53,703 bases of DNA, from NCBI GenBank assembly GCA_913058135.1, contig CAJXPR010000011.1:1-53703 (forward strand). Reading direction: 5' to 3'. Positions 33,181 to 41,015 of the stretch are shown here, piece after piece; the first letter of the stretch is position 1, and every line of letters begins with the position of its first letter. A program made the translations under genes and the position numbers. This DNA is from an uncultured Gammaproteobacteria bacterium (lineage in GTDB: Bacteria; Pseudomonadota; Gammaproteobacteria; Pseudomonadales; Pseudohongiellaceae). The notes beneath the pieces were generated by a model. It was not told the origin of the DNA and searched no databases. It worked only from the letters and a program-made list of their open reading frames with translations.

Positions 33181-35721
33181 TTAGAAGTTTACCTGCACAC
33201 GTGAGTACACAAACCGGCCATTCGGGCTGAAGGCACCTGAGGTGATGTACTTGTTGCTGGTAGTAGAGCTGAAGTCTACCGGACGTACCCGCTCCGGGTT
33301 GGTGTTGAAGACGTTATCAGCACCCAGGATAAAGGTGTAGCGGTCGCCATACATGTAGGCAACTTCAGCACCAAATATCGTTTTCGCGCCTACATCGTAG
33401 TCGCGGCTGGGATCCGCACTGCTGGGAACAGACAGGTATTCACCGTAGTAGTTCGCCTGCAGCGTGAAGCGCCAGTCAGAGACGTTGTGGTTGGCGCGGA
33501 AGTTGATACGGTCAGACGGGATACCGTCTTCCAGATCCGCAATGTTGGCGCGGGTCAGCAGACCAGGCGTGAAGTCTTTCAACTCCTGCGTAGTATAGGC
33601 GTAGGACGCGGAGAAATCGGTAGTCCCCATTTCCTGCCAGTCCATTGACCAGGAACCAACGATTTCAATACCTTCGTTGGTGGTGCTCATGTCGTTGGTG
33701 TAGTAGTTGAACGACACAATGCTGCGTGCGCCGGAGATACCGGAATCTTCCAGTTCCTGGGCGATTGCAGGGGTGATGTCGAACGTGGCGGAGTTCAGGA
33801 TACGGTCATCGATATCAATCTTGTAGTAGTCGATAGACAGATCCAGGCCGCCGATTTCAGCGGTCCAGCCGATGCTGAAGTTGGTGGCATCTTCCGGCCC
33901 CAGTTCCTCACCGCCGAAGCGCTGTGAAATCGGGTTGGTTGGCGGAATCTGACCCTGTGTAACCGGGATAGAGTCCACAACACCGGTGGAGATGTTGGAA
34001 ATGTTGGCCTGACCTGGCGACGGCGCACGGAAACCGGTGCTGACCGTACTACGCAGGTTCATGGTGTCGGTCAGCCGGAAACGGGCACTCAACTTGCCAT
34101 TGGTGGTGTCACCAAAGGTGTTGTAGAAGTCCTCGTAACGCAGAGCGGCACCCAGCAGCAGGCGTTCAGTGACGTCCACTTCCAGGTCAACATAGAAGCC
34201 CCAGTTTTTGCGATCCCAGCTACCCTGCTGGTCCAGACCAAAGCCCTGGAAGCCGTCAGAGCCAACGCCGAAACCCTGGTCTGCATAAGGACCGATGCGG
34301 AATGAATCCGGATCTTCCGAGCGTACCTTGAATATCTCGCGACGCCACTCGATACCGTAGGCCACGTTGAGGTCGGAATACATGCCAACATCAAAGCCCT
34401 TTACCAGGTCGAGGTTGACGTTGTTTTCGATGGTAGTGTAGATGCCCGGCTCGAACGAAGTCGGGGAGTCTGGTCCCATGGACGGGTTGGTGGTGTTTTC
34501 CAGGAAATAGGTCATTTCCGAGAAGCCATTGCCAATACTGACGTCGTAGCTGGTGCCATCATCCAACTCACCGCGAATACCGGTAACGTTGGACATGTCA
34601 GTGTTGCTGCCACCAAACATCGGTGTGTAACCGCCCGGGAACCACTCGTTGAACGAGAAGCAGTTGGGGTTGGCGGCACTGGCATCACGAGCGGCCAGCG
34701 AGCTGGTAACGCCGGTTTGCGGGTTGACGCCGCGTGGTATTACCGGGCAGCCAACGCCATCATTTGGCGTCAGGTCTGCGAACAACTGGTTGGCACCGCT
34801 GGTGAACACACCACCACGGTTTTCCGGGTTACGGAAGAAGAAACCCAGTTCCACGTCTTTTTCAGAGTAACCACTGAATGAGTACAACTCCTGATCCGTG
34901 CTCAGCTGCAGGCCGGCATTGATGAAAAAGTTCATCATTTCCGTATCCGGCAGGCCCTGGTGCTGGGCATTGACACGCACGGCATTGTTGCCCGCGTCGA
35001 TCAGTGCCTGGGCATCGCCACGCTGGATGGAGCGGTCGCTGCGACGCTGGTCAGTCTTGTCAAAGCTGATGCTGGCAAAGCCGTTGTCGCCAAGGGCGAA
35101 ACCAACGTTACCGGCGAAGTAGTTCAGCATACCGTCATCGGTCTCACTCAGACGGCCGTGCTTGGCTTCGAAGGTTGCCCCTTCGGAGTTTTCTTTCAGG
35201 ATGAAGTTGATCACGCCAGCGATGGCGTCAGAACCGTACTGGGCAGATGCGCCGTCACGCAATACTTCCACCTGCCGCAGGGCAATCGGCGGAATCTGGG
35301 CAACGTCCGGGAAGTGAGTGCCGTTTCGGCCAAACTGAATGGCCGCCGAGCGGTGACGACGCTTGCCATTGATCAGCACCAGCGTATCGTCAGCTGGCAG
35401 TCCGCGCAGGGTAGCGGGGCGTACCAGTGAGTTGGAGTCGTTGATGTCCTGAACGTCGACGTTGAAGGTCGGGATCAGGTTACGCAGCAGGTCGTTCATG
35501 TCCGATGTACCCTGGTCCTGGAAATCCTGGGCCGAGAATACGTCGATGGGAGCAGCAGATTCGAGGGCAGTTCGTGGAGCACCCCGGGAACCGGTTACTA
35601 CCACTTCTTCTAGTTCCGGTGCAGCTTCCTGAGCAAACGCTGACGGAGCGCCAACAGCAGTCAGGGAACCTAGCAGCACCAACGTGGAGGAGAGTGTGCA
35701 GAGTTTTGGAGACTTATTCAT
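33181..35721 (-). CDS. TonB-dependent outer-membrane receptor (first copy)
   Basis: 846 aa. Signal peptide 1-30 (cleavage near AFAQ). TonB-box-like EEVVVTGSR follows, then the plug domain to about residue 170 (IDVFSAQDF, LRNLIPTFNVDVQD, TLRGLPADDTLVLINGKRRH, VLRDGASAQYGSDAIAGVINF). A 22-strand barrel ends in SRVQVNF with the terminal Phe. It imports a large substrate (siderophore, glycan, or cobalamin) across the outer membrane using TonB/ExbBD. The substrate cannot be read from the sequence. AAGGA lies about eight bases before the start. Upstream are three 11-bp repeats and a TGACATTTTGTCA palindrome; the neighbouring 730-aa regulator is a candidate controller. Confidence 0.92.
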   Translation of the reverse strand: MNKSPKLCTLSSTLVLLGSLTAVGAPSAFAQEAAPELEEVVVTGSRGAPRTALESAAPIDVFSAQDFQDQGTSDMNDLLRNLIPTFNVDVQDINDSNSLVRPATLRGLPADDTLVLINGKRRHRSAAIQFGRNGTHFPDVAQIPPIALRQVEVLRDGASAQYGSDAIAGVINFILKENSEGATFEAKHGRLSETDDGMLNYFAGNVGFALGDNGFASISFDKTDQRRSDRSIQRGDAQALIDAGNNAVRVNAQHQGLPDTEMMNFFINAGLQLSTDQELYSFSGYSEKDVELGFFFRNPENRGGVFTSGANQLFADLTPNDGVGCPVIPRGVNPQTGVTSSLAARDASAANPNCFSFNEWFPGGYTPMFGGSNTDMSNVTGIRGELDDGTSYDVSIGNGFSEMTYFLENTTNPSMGPDSPTSFEPGIYTTIENNVNLDLVKGFDVGMYSDLNVAYGIEWRREIFKVRSEDPDSFRIGPYADQGFGVGSDGFQGFGLDQQGSWDRKNWGFYVDLEVDVTERLLLGAALRYEDFYNTFGDTTNGKLSARFRLTDTMNLRSTVSTGFRAPSPGQANISNISTGVVDSIPVTQGQIPPTNPISQRFGGEELGPEDATNFSIGWTAEIGGLDLSIDYYKIDIDDRILNSATFDITPAIAQELEDSGISGARSIVSFNYYTNDMSTTNEGIEIVGSWSMDWQEMGTTDFSASYAYTTQELKDFTPGLLTRANIADLEDGIPSDRINFRANHNVSDWRFTLQANYYGEYLSVPSSADPSRDYDVGAKTIFGAEVAYMYGDRYTFILGADNVFNTNPERVRPVDFSSTTSNKYITSGAFSPNGRFVYSRVQVNF

Positions 35722-35847
35722 TTAATTTTCCTTCTTCTGTAGTAAGTGCGTCTTTTTCTTGAACCGATTAAGAGCCTGCCGATATAGAATTATTATTAGG
35801 TTACGCAATACGGCAGTCCGATTATGGTGACAAACACCCGACAAAGT

Positions 35848-35880
35848 CCTCCTAAAAACCTTCTTAATACCTCCTAAAAC
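35848..35880. promoter_or_regulatory. Three tandem 11-bp direct repeats (OmpR/PhoB-type binding site)
   Basis: CCTCCTAAAAA (35848-35858), CCTTCTTAATA (35859-35869) and CCTCCTAAAAC (35870-35880) are contiguous, one helical turn each. Response-regulator and CadC-type winged helices bind exactly such 11-bp repeats, as in the Pho box. They end 14 bases upstream of the TTGTCA that could be the -35 of the receptor gene on the minus strand. Confidence 0.6.
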
Positions 35881-35933
35881 ACTCTCGGAGCCCGAGAATA
35901 CGGGGGTATCAGGCGTTTCGGGAGGCTTTGCTT

Positions 35934-35946
35934 TGACATTTTGTCA
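35934..35946. promoter_or_regulatory. TGACATNNTGTCA palindrome upstream of the first TonB receptor
   Basis: TTGACATTTTGTCAA (35933-35947) is a perfect 15-base palindrome containing TGACATTTTGTCA, the pattern seen at the TetR operator. It lies 213 bases upstream of the receptor's start, beyond the 11-bp repeats. Confidence 0.45.
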
Positions 35947-36110
35947 ATGCATGGCCGCCAAAACCGGATCCCTGTATATAAACACAAATATGGAATTAAA
36001 AACATAACGATTTCGGTATTTTAAGCGGGTCTATGGATCCACCGCGTTAGCACACGCAGCTAAATCTACCGGTCAGGGCAGAAGCATCGCGTGGATGAGG
36101 CAAATGACAG

Positions 36111-38303
36111 TCAGTGCACGCGCGCGGCGTTCAGTGTAGAAGCCTGGGCGAGGCGCTGTGAGAGGTAATGCTGGTGTTCGCTCCATTCCTGCTCGGACCA
36201 GAGGTTGTTTTTGATCATCATGCGCTGGTCATCGTAGGCTTCTCTGGAGCGCCGGCTCAGGCCAATGCCGGTCACCGACTCCATCGCCATGACCCCTTCC
36301 ATCAAGCGTCGCTGCCATTCCATGCCAGCGCCCAGCGAATCCAGCAGAGCCAGATAGTCCGGTGAATACAGCACATGATCCGGGAAGTACTTTTCGGCAG
36401 CGTGGGTCACGTTGAACAGACGTCGCAAGTGGACCGGCGGCAGATTTTGCCAGTAGTGCACGCCACGCTCCAGGTCGCCGACCATGAACGCCAGCACACC
36501 ATTGTTGTAATAAAAGTCCGGGTGTTCCCGCAGCGCCGCGAAGTAGCTCGGCGTATCTGCCTGTATATCGCCGGCCAGCACGCCCATAATGACCTCGGAG
36601 TAGTGCGCCAGTATGCCCTCCAGATCCACCTCACGTTGCTGATTAAGGTAAATCTGGGCCTGCCGGAAGTCCCCCAGGGTTGCCAGGTTGACAGCCACCG
36701 AGCCCAGGAAGGCGACATGATAGGGCCGCTGTTGTAGCTGGTTCTTGCGTGCCAATACTGTATCAGTGGGGGTCAGAATATTGGTACGGTAACTCCAGGC
36801 TTCGTCCGGGGATATCTCAAAGGGCCCGGCTTCCGTTGCCTGTGCCAGGAAGCGTTCGGCTTCGTCATACATGCGCGCACCAATCAGCAGCAGGGCGTAG
36901 TGGCTGAGCGCAAAGTGGGGCGGGTTGCCGGACAATATCTGCTCGCGCAGCTGCATCTCCTGCTGGACGTAGCTGGAGCCGCGCAAGCGCAGCTTGATGG
37001 CGTAAATAGAATCCAGGATGTCGCTGTCCGGATTGATCTGCGAGATCTGCCGGTGAGTGTCCAGTACCAGCTGATACATCTTGTCGATCTTGTCGGCGCC
37101 GCTGTAGACAGCCAGATTGTTGGCGGCCGTGGCGATACCGTGGTAAGCGTTGAGAAATCCCGGATCAAGGGCTATGGCGGCCTGGTGGGACTCAATGGCG
37201 CGCTCCCAGTCTGCAGGACTGAACTGGTTATTATAGAATTCCCCGCGCAGAAAATGCTCGTAGGCCAGGGCGTTGGTGGTACCCCAGTCTCGCATCTGAG
37301 TGCGCTCACTCTCGTTCAGGTAAACCCGTAATGCGCTGGTGACGTTGGAGACGATCTGATCCTGGACGGCAAAAATATCATTCATGGGCAGGTCGAACTG
37401 GTCGGAATACTCCCGCAGCCCGTCACTGGCACGGACAAGTTCCACGATCACCCGCAGCCGGCCGTCAGAAATCATAACACTGCCTTGCAGAACATGATCC
37501 GCCTGTTGCAGATAACTGTCATCATAGCGCTGGCTGGCCGCCAGCAGTTCGGCATTGCGCGCCGGAGACAGCACCTGCAGGTGTCCCAGCTTGGACAGCC
37601 CGTGAATCAGCGACTCCCGGATGCCTTCAGCAAGGATCTGGTTTTCATCGCTGAAATCCCGTGACGCGAAGGGCATCACCGCCAACTGGACGACGCCATT
37701 CGCTTCCGGCGTGGTCTTCGGGCTGCGCAGGAACAGGGGAGCACTGATGACCAGGGCGCTGAGCATCGCGGCCACGGCGAGCTTTCGCCATAGCGTCCAC
37801 GTGGCGGTTCGCTCGGGCGAGCTCACCGGGATGTCCGCTGATGTATTTTCGGGTGCTCTGGTACCGGTAGTAGTTTCTTCGCCAGCGCCGGGAAGACTGT
37901 CGATGCCGTCCTCCGGCCGCAGGTCAGCTGCCGGCTGCGTCGCCGTGTCGGACGAAACTGAGACGTGGGCGATCAGAGTGTAACCGCGTTTGGGAATGGT
38001 TTTGATGTAGCTGGGATTGTGGGCGTCGTCCTGCAGGGCACTACGTAATTCGGCAATTGCCTTGTGAACAGCATGGTCAGTGGCGATCGGCGATCGCCAG
38101 ATGGTTTCCAGAAACTCGCCCGGGCTGACGACATTGCCAGCATGTTCGATCAGCAGCTTGAGAACGTCCATGCTGCGGGGGGTGATCTTGGTTTCTTCGC
38201 CGTTTTTTTCGACCGTGCAGGCACCCGGTGACACTTGCCAGTCACCAATTCTGAGAGCTCTGTAGTCGTGCGTATATGATGTCTTTTTATCGGCCATGGG
38301 CAT
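36111..38303 (-). CDS. Membrane winged-helix regulator with TolB-like and TPR-type sensor
   Basis: 730 aa. Residues 15-113 form an OmpR-type winged helix (VVSPGEFLETIWRSPIATDH, SYIKTIPKRGYTLIA). A Thr/Pro-rich linker follows, then one membrane helix at about 174-193. The periplasmic part begins with a TolB/FlgO-like domain (QLAVMPFASRDFSDENQILAEGIRESL). It continues with helical repeat-like segments (about 360-690) of the tetratricopeptide kind. The build resembles CadC-type one-component sensors, with a large extracytoplasmic repeat domain that suggests protein or glycan sensing. It probably regulates the adjacent TonB receptor and itself. Starts at 38303 or 38297 (MADKK) are both possible. 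Confidence 0.85.
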   Translation of the reverse strand: MPMADKKTSYTHDYRALRIGDWQVSPGACTVEKNGEETKITPRSMDVLKLLIEHAGNVVSPGEFLETIWRSPIATDHAVHKAIAELRSALQDDAHNPSYIKTIPKRGYTLIAHVSVSSDTATQPAADLRPEDGIDSLPGAGEETTTGTRAPENTSADIPVSSPERTATWTLWRKLAVAAMLSALVISAPLFLRSPKTTPEANGVVQLAVMPFASRDFSDENQILAEGIRESLIHGLSKLGHLQVLSPARNAELLAASQRYDDSYLQQADHVLQGSVMISDGRLRVIVELVRASDGLREYSDQFDLPMNDIFAVQDQIVSNVTSALRVYLNESERTQMRDWGTTNALAYEHFLRGEFYNNQFSPADWERAIESHQAAIALDPGFLNAYHGIATAANNLAVYSGADKIDKMYQLVLDTHRQISQINPDSDILDSIYAIKLRLRGSSYVQQEMQLREQILSGNPPHFALSHYALLLIGARMYDEAERFLAQATEAGPFEISPDEAWSYRTNILTPTDTVLARKNQLQQRPYHVAFLGSVAVNLATLGDFRQAQIYLNQQREVDLEGILAHYSEVIMGVLAGDIQADTPSYFAALREHPDFYYNNGVLAFMVGDLERGVHYWQNLPPVHLRRLFNVTHAAEKYFPDHVLYSPDYLALLDSLGAGMEWQRRLMEGVMAMESVTGIGLSRRSREAYDDQRMMIKNNLWSEQEWSEHQHYLSQRLAQASTLNAARVH

Positions 38304-38776
38304 GTTTTCTTTTTATACCAGTATGCAAACAAATACTACGTCAAAGGTCAAGATTTTACGTCAAGGATTTGACTTCTGTTTTAATCTAGCTCAAGACCAT
38401 CAGAGAACTGTTATCCTGTTGTCACCAAAATCTCTCCTGCAGGATATGGCGTGTATTATGCTGAGTCTCGTTTCATGCCATCGCCAGTTTAGCAATGAAG
38501 ATGCAATAAAAGGGCCAGCACCGGTCGCTGGTTCGTCGCGGGCAGGCTGTAATGTCACCGTCGGGCAATGCGCCACACTGGTGCCAGACGACCTGCGATG
38601 CACCACTAGAGTGCCTGTAAACGCGGGCCCGATGCTGTTTTAGTAGGTTTTGGGAATCTTTCTGGCAGGACTTTGTTCTTTATATTGGGCGATAATGCCA
38701 GTGTACAAGCAGTCCGGGGTGGTATCGTTGTCAACTACCCCGATTTACAAGAATTAGATCGCAGAGGATTACATCC
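38304..38776. other. Divergent intergenic region with TTGAC repeats
   Basis: 473 bases between the regulator gene (-) and the amine oxidase gene (+), with no protein gene supported. TACGTCAA occurs at 38337-38344 and 38357-38364 with GGTCAAG between and TTTGAC at 38368-38373. On the minus strand this is TTGAC three times within about 30 bases, 34-70 bases upstream of the regulator's start. An extended -10-like TGGTATAAA lies only eight bases before that start. The right half contains a GGTA/TACC inverted repeat near 38718-38743 and AGAGG at 38762 as the ribosome site of the + gene. Confidence 0.5.
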
Positions 38777-40348
38777 GTGACAAAACCCGTTTCCCGTCGA
38801 GAATTTTTGAATCTGATAGCCGCCACTGGCGGCGTCGCCACCGTGTTGGGCATTGGCGGCGCGCTGGGTCTCATTCCCGGCACCACCTCTGCAAGTGCGC
38901 CCAACCTGATGGCACTGAATGGCCAGCGCAAGCGCGTGGTGATTCTGGGAGGTGGCATTTCCGGTCTGACCACCGCTTACGAGCTGGGCAAAGCCGGTTA
39001 TGACTGCACGGTACTGGAAGCATCTCATCGATGCGGCGGACGTGTGATGACAGTGCGTCACGGCGACCTGATCGATGAGATAGGCAATCCACAGATCTGT
39101 CAGTTCGATGACGAACCGCATTTGTATTTCAACTGTGGTGCCGCCCGGATTCCCAGCACTCATGCCAACGTGCTGGCTTATTGCAAAGAGCTGGGTGTCG
39201 ATCTGGAAATGTTCATCAATGAGAACAAACAGGCCCTGGTGCATGATCCTGACCTGAATGGTGGCGTACCCATGCGCAACATCGACATCAGCACCAACCT
39301 GAAAGGGTTCATGGCCGAGCTGATGTGGAAAGGGTATAACAATACCGAGCTGGATCAACCGTTTACTGACGAGGAAGCGGAGAAAATTGTCGCTCTGATC
39401 CGGCAGTTTGGCGACCTGGACGCCAGTGGTGAATACCACGGTAGCGGGCGTGCCGGCTATGTCTCGGGCGGGTATATTGATGAAGGCGTACATCACGAAA
39501 TGATCAACATTCGTGACATTCTCAAGGCCAATGTGGGTCTGCTGCGCTCGACGTTGCTGGAAAACGAGGGCGAGACGGCGCCAATGCTGATGCAGCCGGT
39601 GCATGGCATGGATAACATCATCAAAGGGTTTACCCGTCAGCTTGAGGGCAAGATTGAATATCATGCGATGGTCATGGGCGTCTACGACCGCGGCGACACC
39701 GTTGAAATTGTTTATGATCAGGATGGCGAACGTCACCGAATCGAGGCGGACTACGTATTCAACTGTATTCCTTCGCATTTGATGGTCGGTATCGACAACA
39801 ACCTGCCCGAGGCCTATATCACCGCGATGCGACAGATTGGTCGGGGCGAGGCCTATAAAGGCGCTTTCCAGATGAAAGAGCGGTTCTGGGAAAAAGAGAA
39901 CATTTACGGCGGTATCACCTGGACCAACCAGCCCATTCGCCAGCTGTGGTATCCCTTCCATGGACTGCTGAAACAGAAGGGTGTCATGCTGGCAGCCTAT
40001 GATTACGGTGGCGGTTCCGGATTTATGCGTCTGAATCATGAGGAACGTATTGAGGCCATGCTGGCGCAGGGCGAAAAGGTGCATCCGCAATACCGGGAGA
40101 TGGCTGAGCACGGTATCACCATCGCCTGGCACCGGATGAATCACATGCTGGGCTGTTCTGCTCGCTGGGGCCAGATGACACCGGAAAAAACCGAGTTCTA
40201 CCGCTTGCTGCAACAACCCAGCGGGCGGCACTACTTTATCGGTGATCAGGTAAGTATTCACGCAGCCTGGATGGAAAGTGCGATTCAATCAGCCCATTGG
40301 GCCATGGCGCACCTGGATCAGCGTGTTCGCAGCGAAGCTGGCGTTTGA
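38777..40348 (+). CDS. Exported flavin amine oxidase-like NAD(P)/FAD oxidoreductase
   Basis: 523 aa from a GTG (38777) with AGAGG nine bases upstream. The leader SRREFLNLIAATGG is Tat-type, consistent with export of a folded flavoprotein. FAD binding is at VVILGGGISGLTTAYEL with the downstream Glu in LEASHRCGGRV. The fold belongs to the amine oxidase/monoamine oxidase family (PF01593), and the end GRHYFIGDQVSIHAAWMESA is the C-terminal FAD segment. It would oxidise an amine or amino acid in the periplasm with release of hydrogen peroxide or electrons to a carrier. The substrate is unknown. The gene ends just upstream of the FNR box. Confidence 0.88.
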   Translation: MTKPVSRREFLNLIAATGGVATVLGIGGALGLIPGTTSASAPNLMALNGQRKRVVILGGGISGLTTAYELGKAGYDCTVLEASHRCGGRVMTVRHGDLIDEIGNPQICQFDDEPHLYFNCGAARIPSTHANVLAYCKELGVDLEMFINENKQALVHDPDLNGGVPMRNIDISTNLKGFMAELMWKGYNNTELDQPFTDEEAEKIVALIRQFGDLDASGEYHGSGRAGYVSGGYIDEGVHHEMINIRDILKANVGLLRSTLLENEGETAPMLMQPVHGMDNIIKGFTRQLEGKIEYHAMVMGVYDRGDTVEIVYDQDGERHRIEADYVFNCIPSHLMVGIDNNLPEAYITAMRQIGRGEAYKGAFQMKERFWEKENIYGGITWTNQPIRQLWYPFHGLLKQKGVMLAAYDYGGGSGFMRLNHEERIEAMLAQGEKVHPQYREMAEHGITIAWHRMNHMLGCSARWGQMTPEKTEFYRLLQQPSGRHYFIGDQVSIHAAWMESAIQSAHWAMAHLDQRVRSEAGV

Positions 40349-40360
40349 TTTATTGGCAGT

Positions 40361-40402
40361 TTGATCTGCATCAAAATCAGGTAATCCCGCTGAACTTAGT
40401 AT
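40361..40402 (+). promoter_or_regulatory. FNR/ANR box with class II promoter for the 130-aa secreted protein
   Basis: TTGATCTGCATCAA at 40361-40374 matches the FNR consensus TTGAT-N4-ATCAA at all ten specified bases. TAGTAT at 40397-40402 could be the -10. A start of transcription at 40409 would put the box centre (40367.5) exactly at -41.5, the position of FNR-activated class II promoters. This would imply induction when oxygen is low. Confidence 0.7.
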
Positions 40403-40448
40403 GACGTGGTTTAGTTTAATCACCGATGACTGATAGGCGGGAGATACC

Positions 40449-40841
40449 ATGATAAATAAATCAACTCTGCAGAAAACCTTGCTGGCTGCCAGCCTGCTGC
40501 TGGGCGGCCAGACTGCAATGGCGCAGATTGAAGGTGTGTACAAGTCTGATAGCGACGACGATTGCATCGTTACTATTTCCGAGATCAACATTCCCGCGCC
40601 CAAGTTTGGCGACGGCTATTACCGGATCGAATCACGTGGCGTAGCGGCATGCATGTGGGATGGCGTAGGCATCTCCATCTCTACAAACCTGACTGGCGGT
40701 TATGTGACCCTGCCGCCGGTACACAACCGTGTGAGTATCAATGCCAAGTGGCTTTTTGGCCCCACCAGCCCCAAAATCGAAATTGAACAACGCAACGCAG
40801 CTGGCGAGCATGTGCTGACCGGTACCTTTACGCGACAATAA
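40449..40841 (+). CDS. Hypothetical small secreted protein
   Basis: 130 aa with a clear signal peptide cleaved near AMA-Q (residue 25), leaving about 105 residues in the periplasm. I do not recognise the family. The mature part begins GVYKSDSDDDCIV with an acidic loop, has two cysteines (39 and 68) that may form one disulfide, and ends in NAAGEHVLTGTFTRQ. Alternating hydrophobic residues suggest a small beta-barrel or sandwich. GCGGGAG precedes the ATG. The FNR box upstream suggests low-oxygen control. It may be specific to this lineage. Confidence 0.75.
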   Translation: MINKSTLQKTLLAASLLLGGQTAMAQIEGVYKSDSDDDCIVTISEINIPAPKFGDGYYRIESRGVAACMWDGVGISISTNLTGGYVTLPPVHNRVSINAKWLFGPTSPKIEIEQRNAAGEHVLTGTFTRQ

Positions 40842-41015
40842 ACGTCGATCGTCATTCGTCTCAGGACGCACAGGGGGCTGCGGGGAAGCAGCTCCCGATG
40901 CCTGCTCCGAACTGCCTTCACAACAAGTTGAATGCATTCACTATCTGTTGAACTGCGGCACAAGCTGGTTTAGTCTTCTTGTTTCGCCGAACAACCGTGT
41001 CAGGAGCAAAAATAA

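Larger units (their letters stand above)
35722..36110. other. Control region upstream of the first TonB receptor
   Basis: 389 bases without a protein gene. They contain TTGTCA (minus strand, 35828-35833) with a TATTGC 17 bases downstream as a possible promoter, the three 11-bp repeats at 35848-35880, and the palindrome at 35934-35946. The part nearest the 730-aa regulator gene (35950-36110) is AT-rich with no clear element. Confidence 0.6.

Noticed and set aside
38735-40288. A long open frame (517 codons) on the minus strand opposite the amine oxidase gene
   Set aside because: It lies entirely opposite a well-supported gene with conserved flavin motifs, shows no protein-like pattern, and arises from the GC-rich codon use of the real gene.
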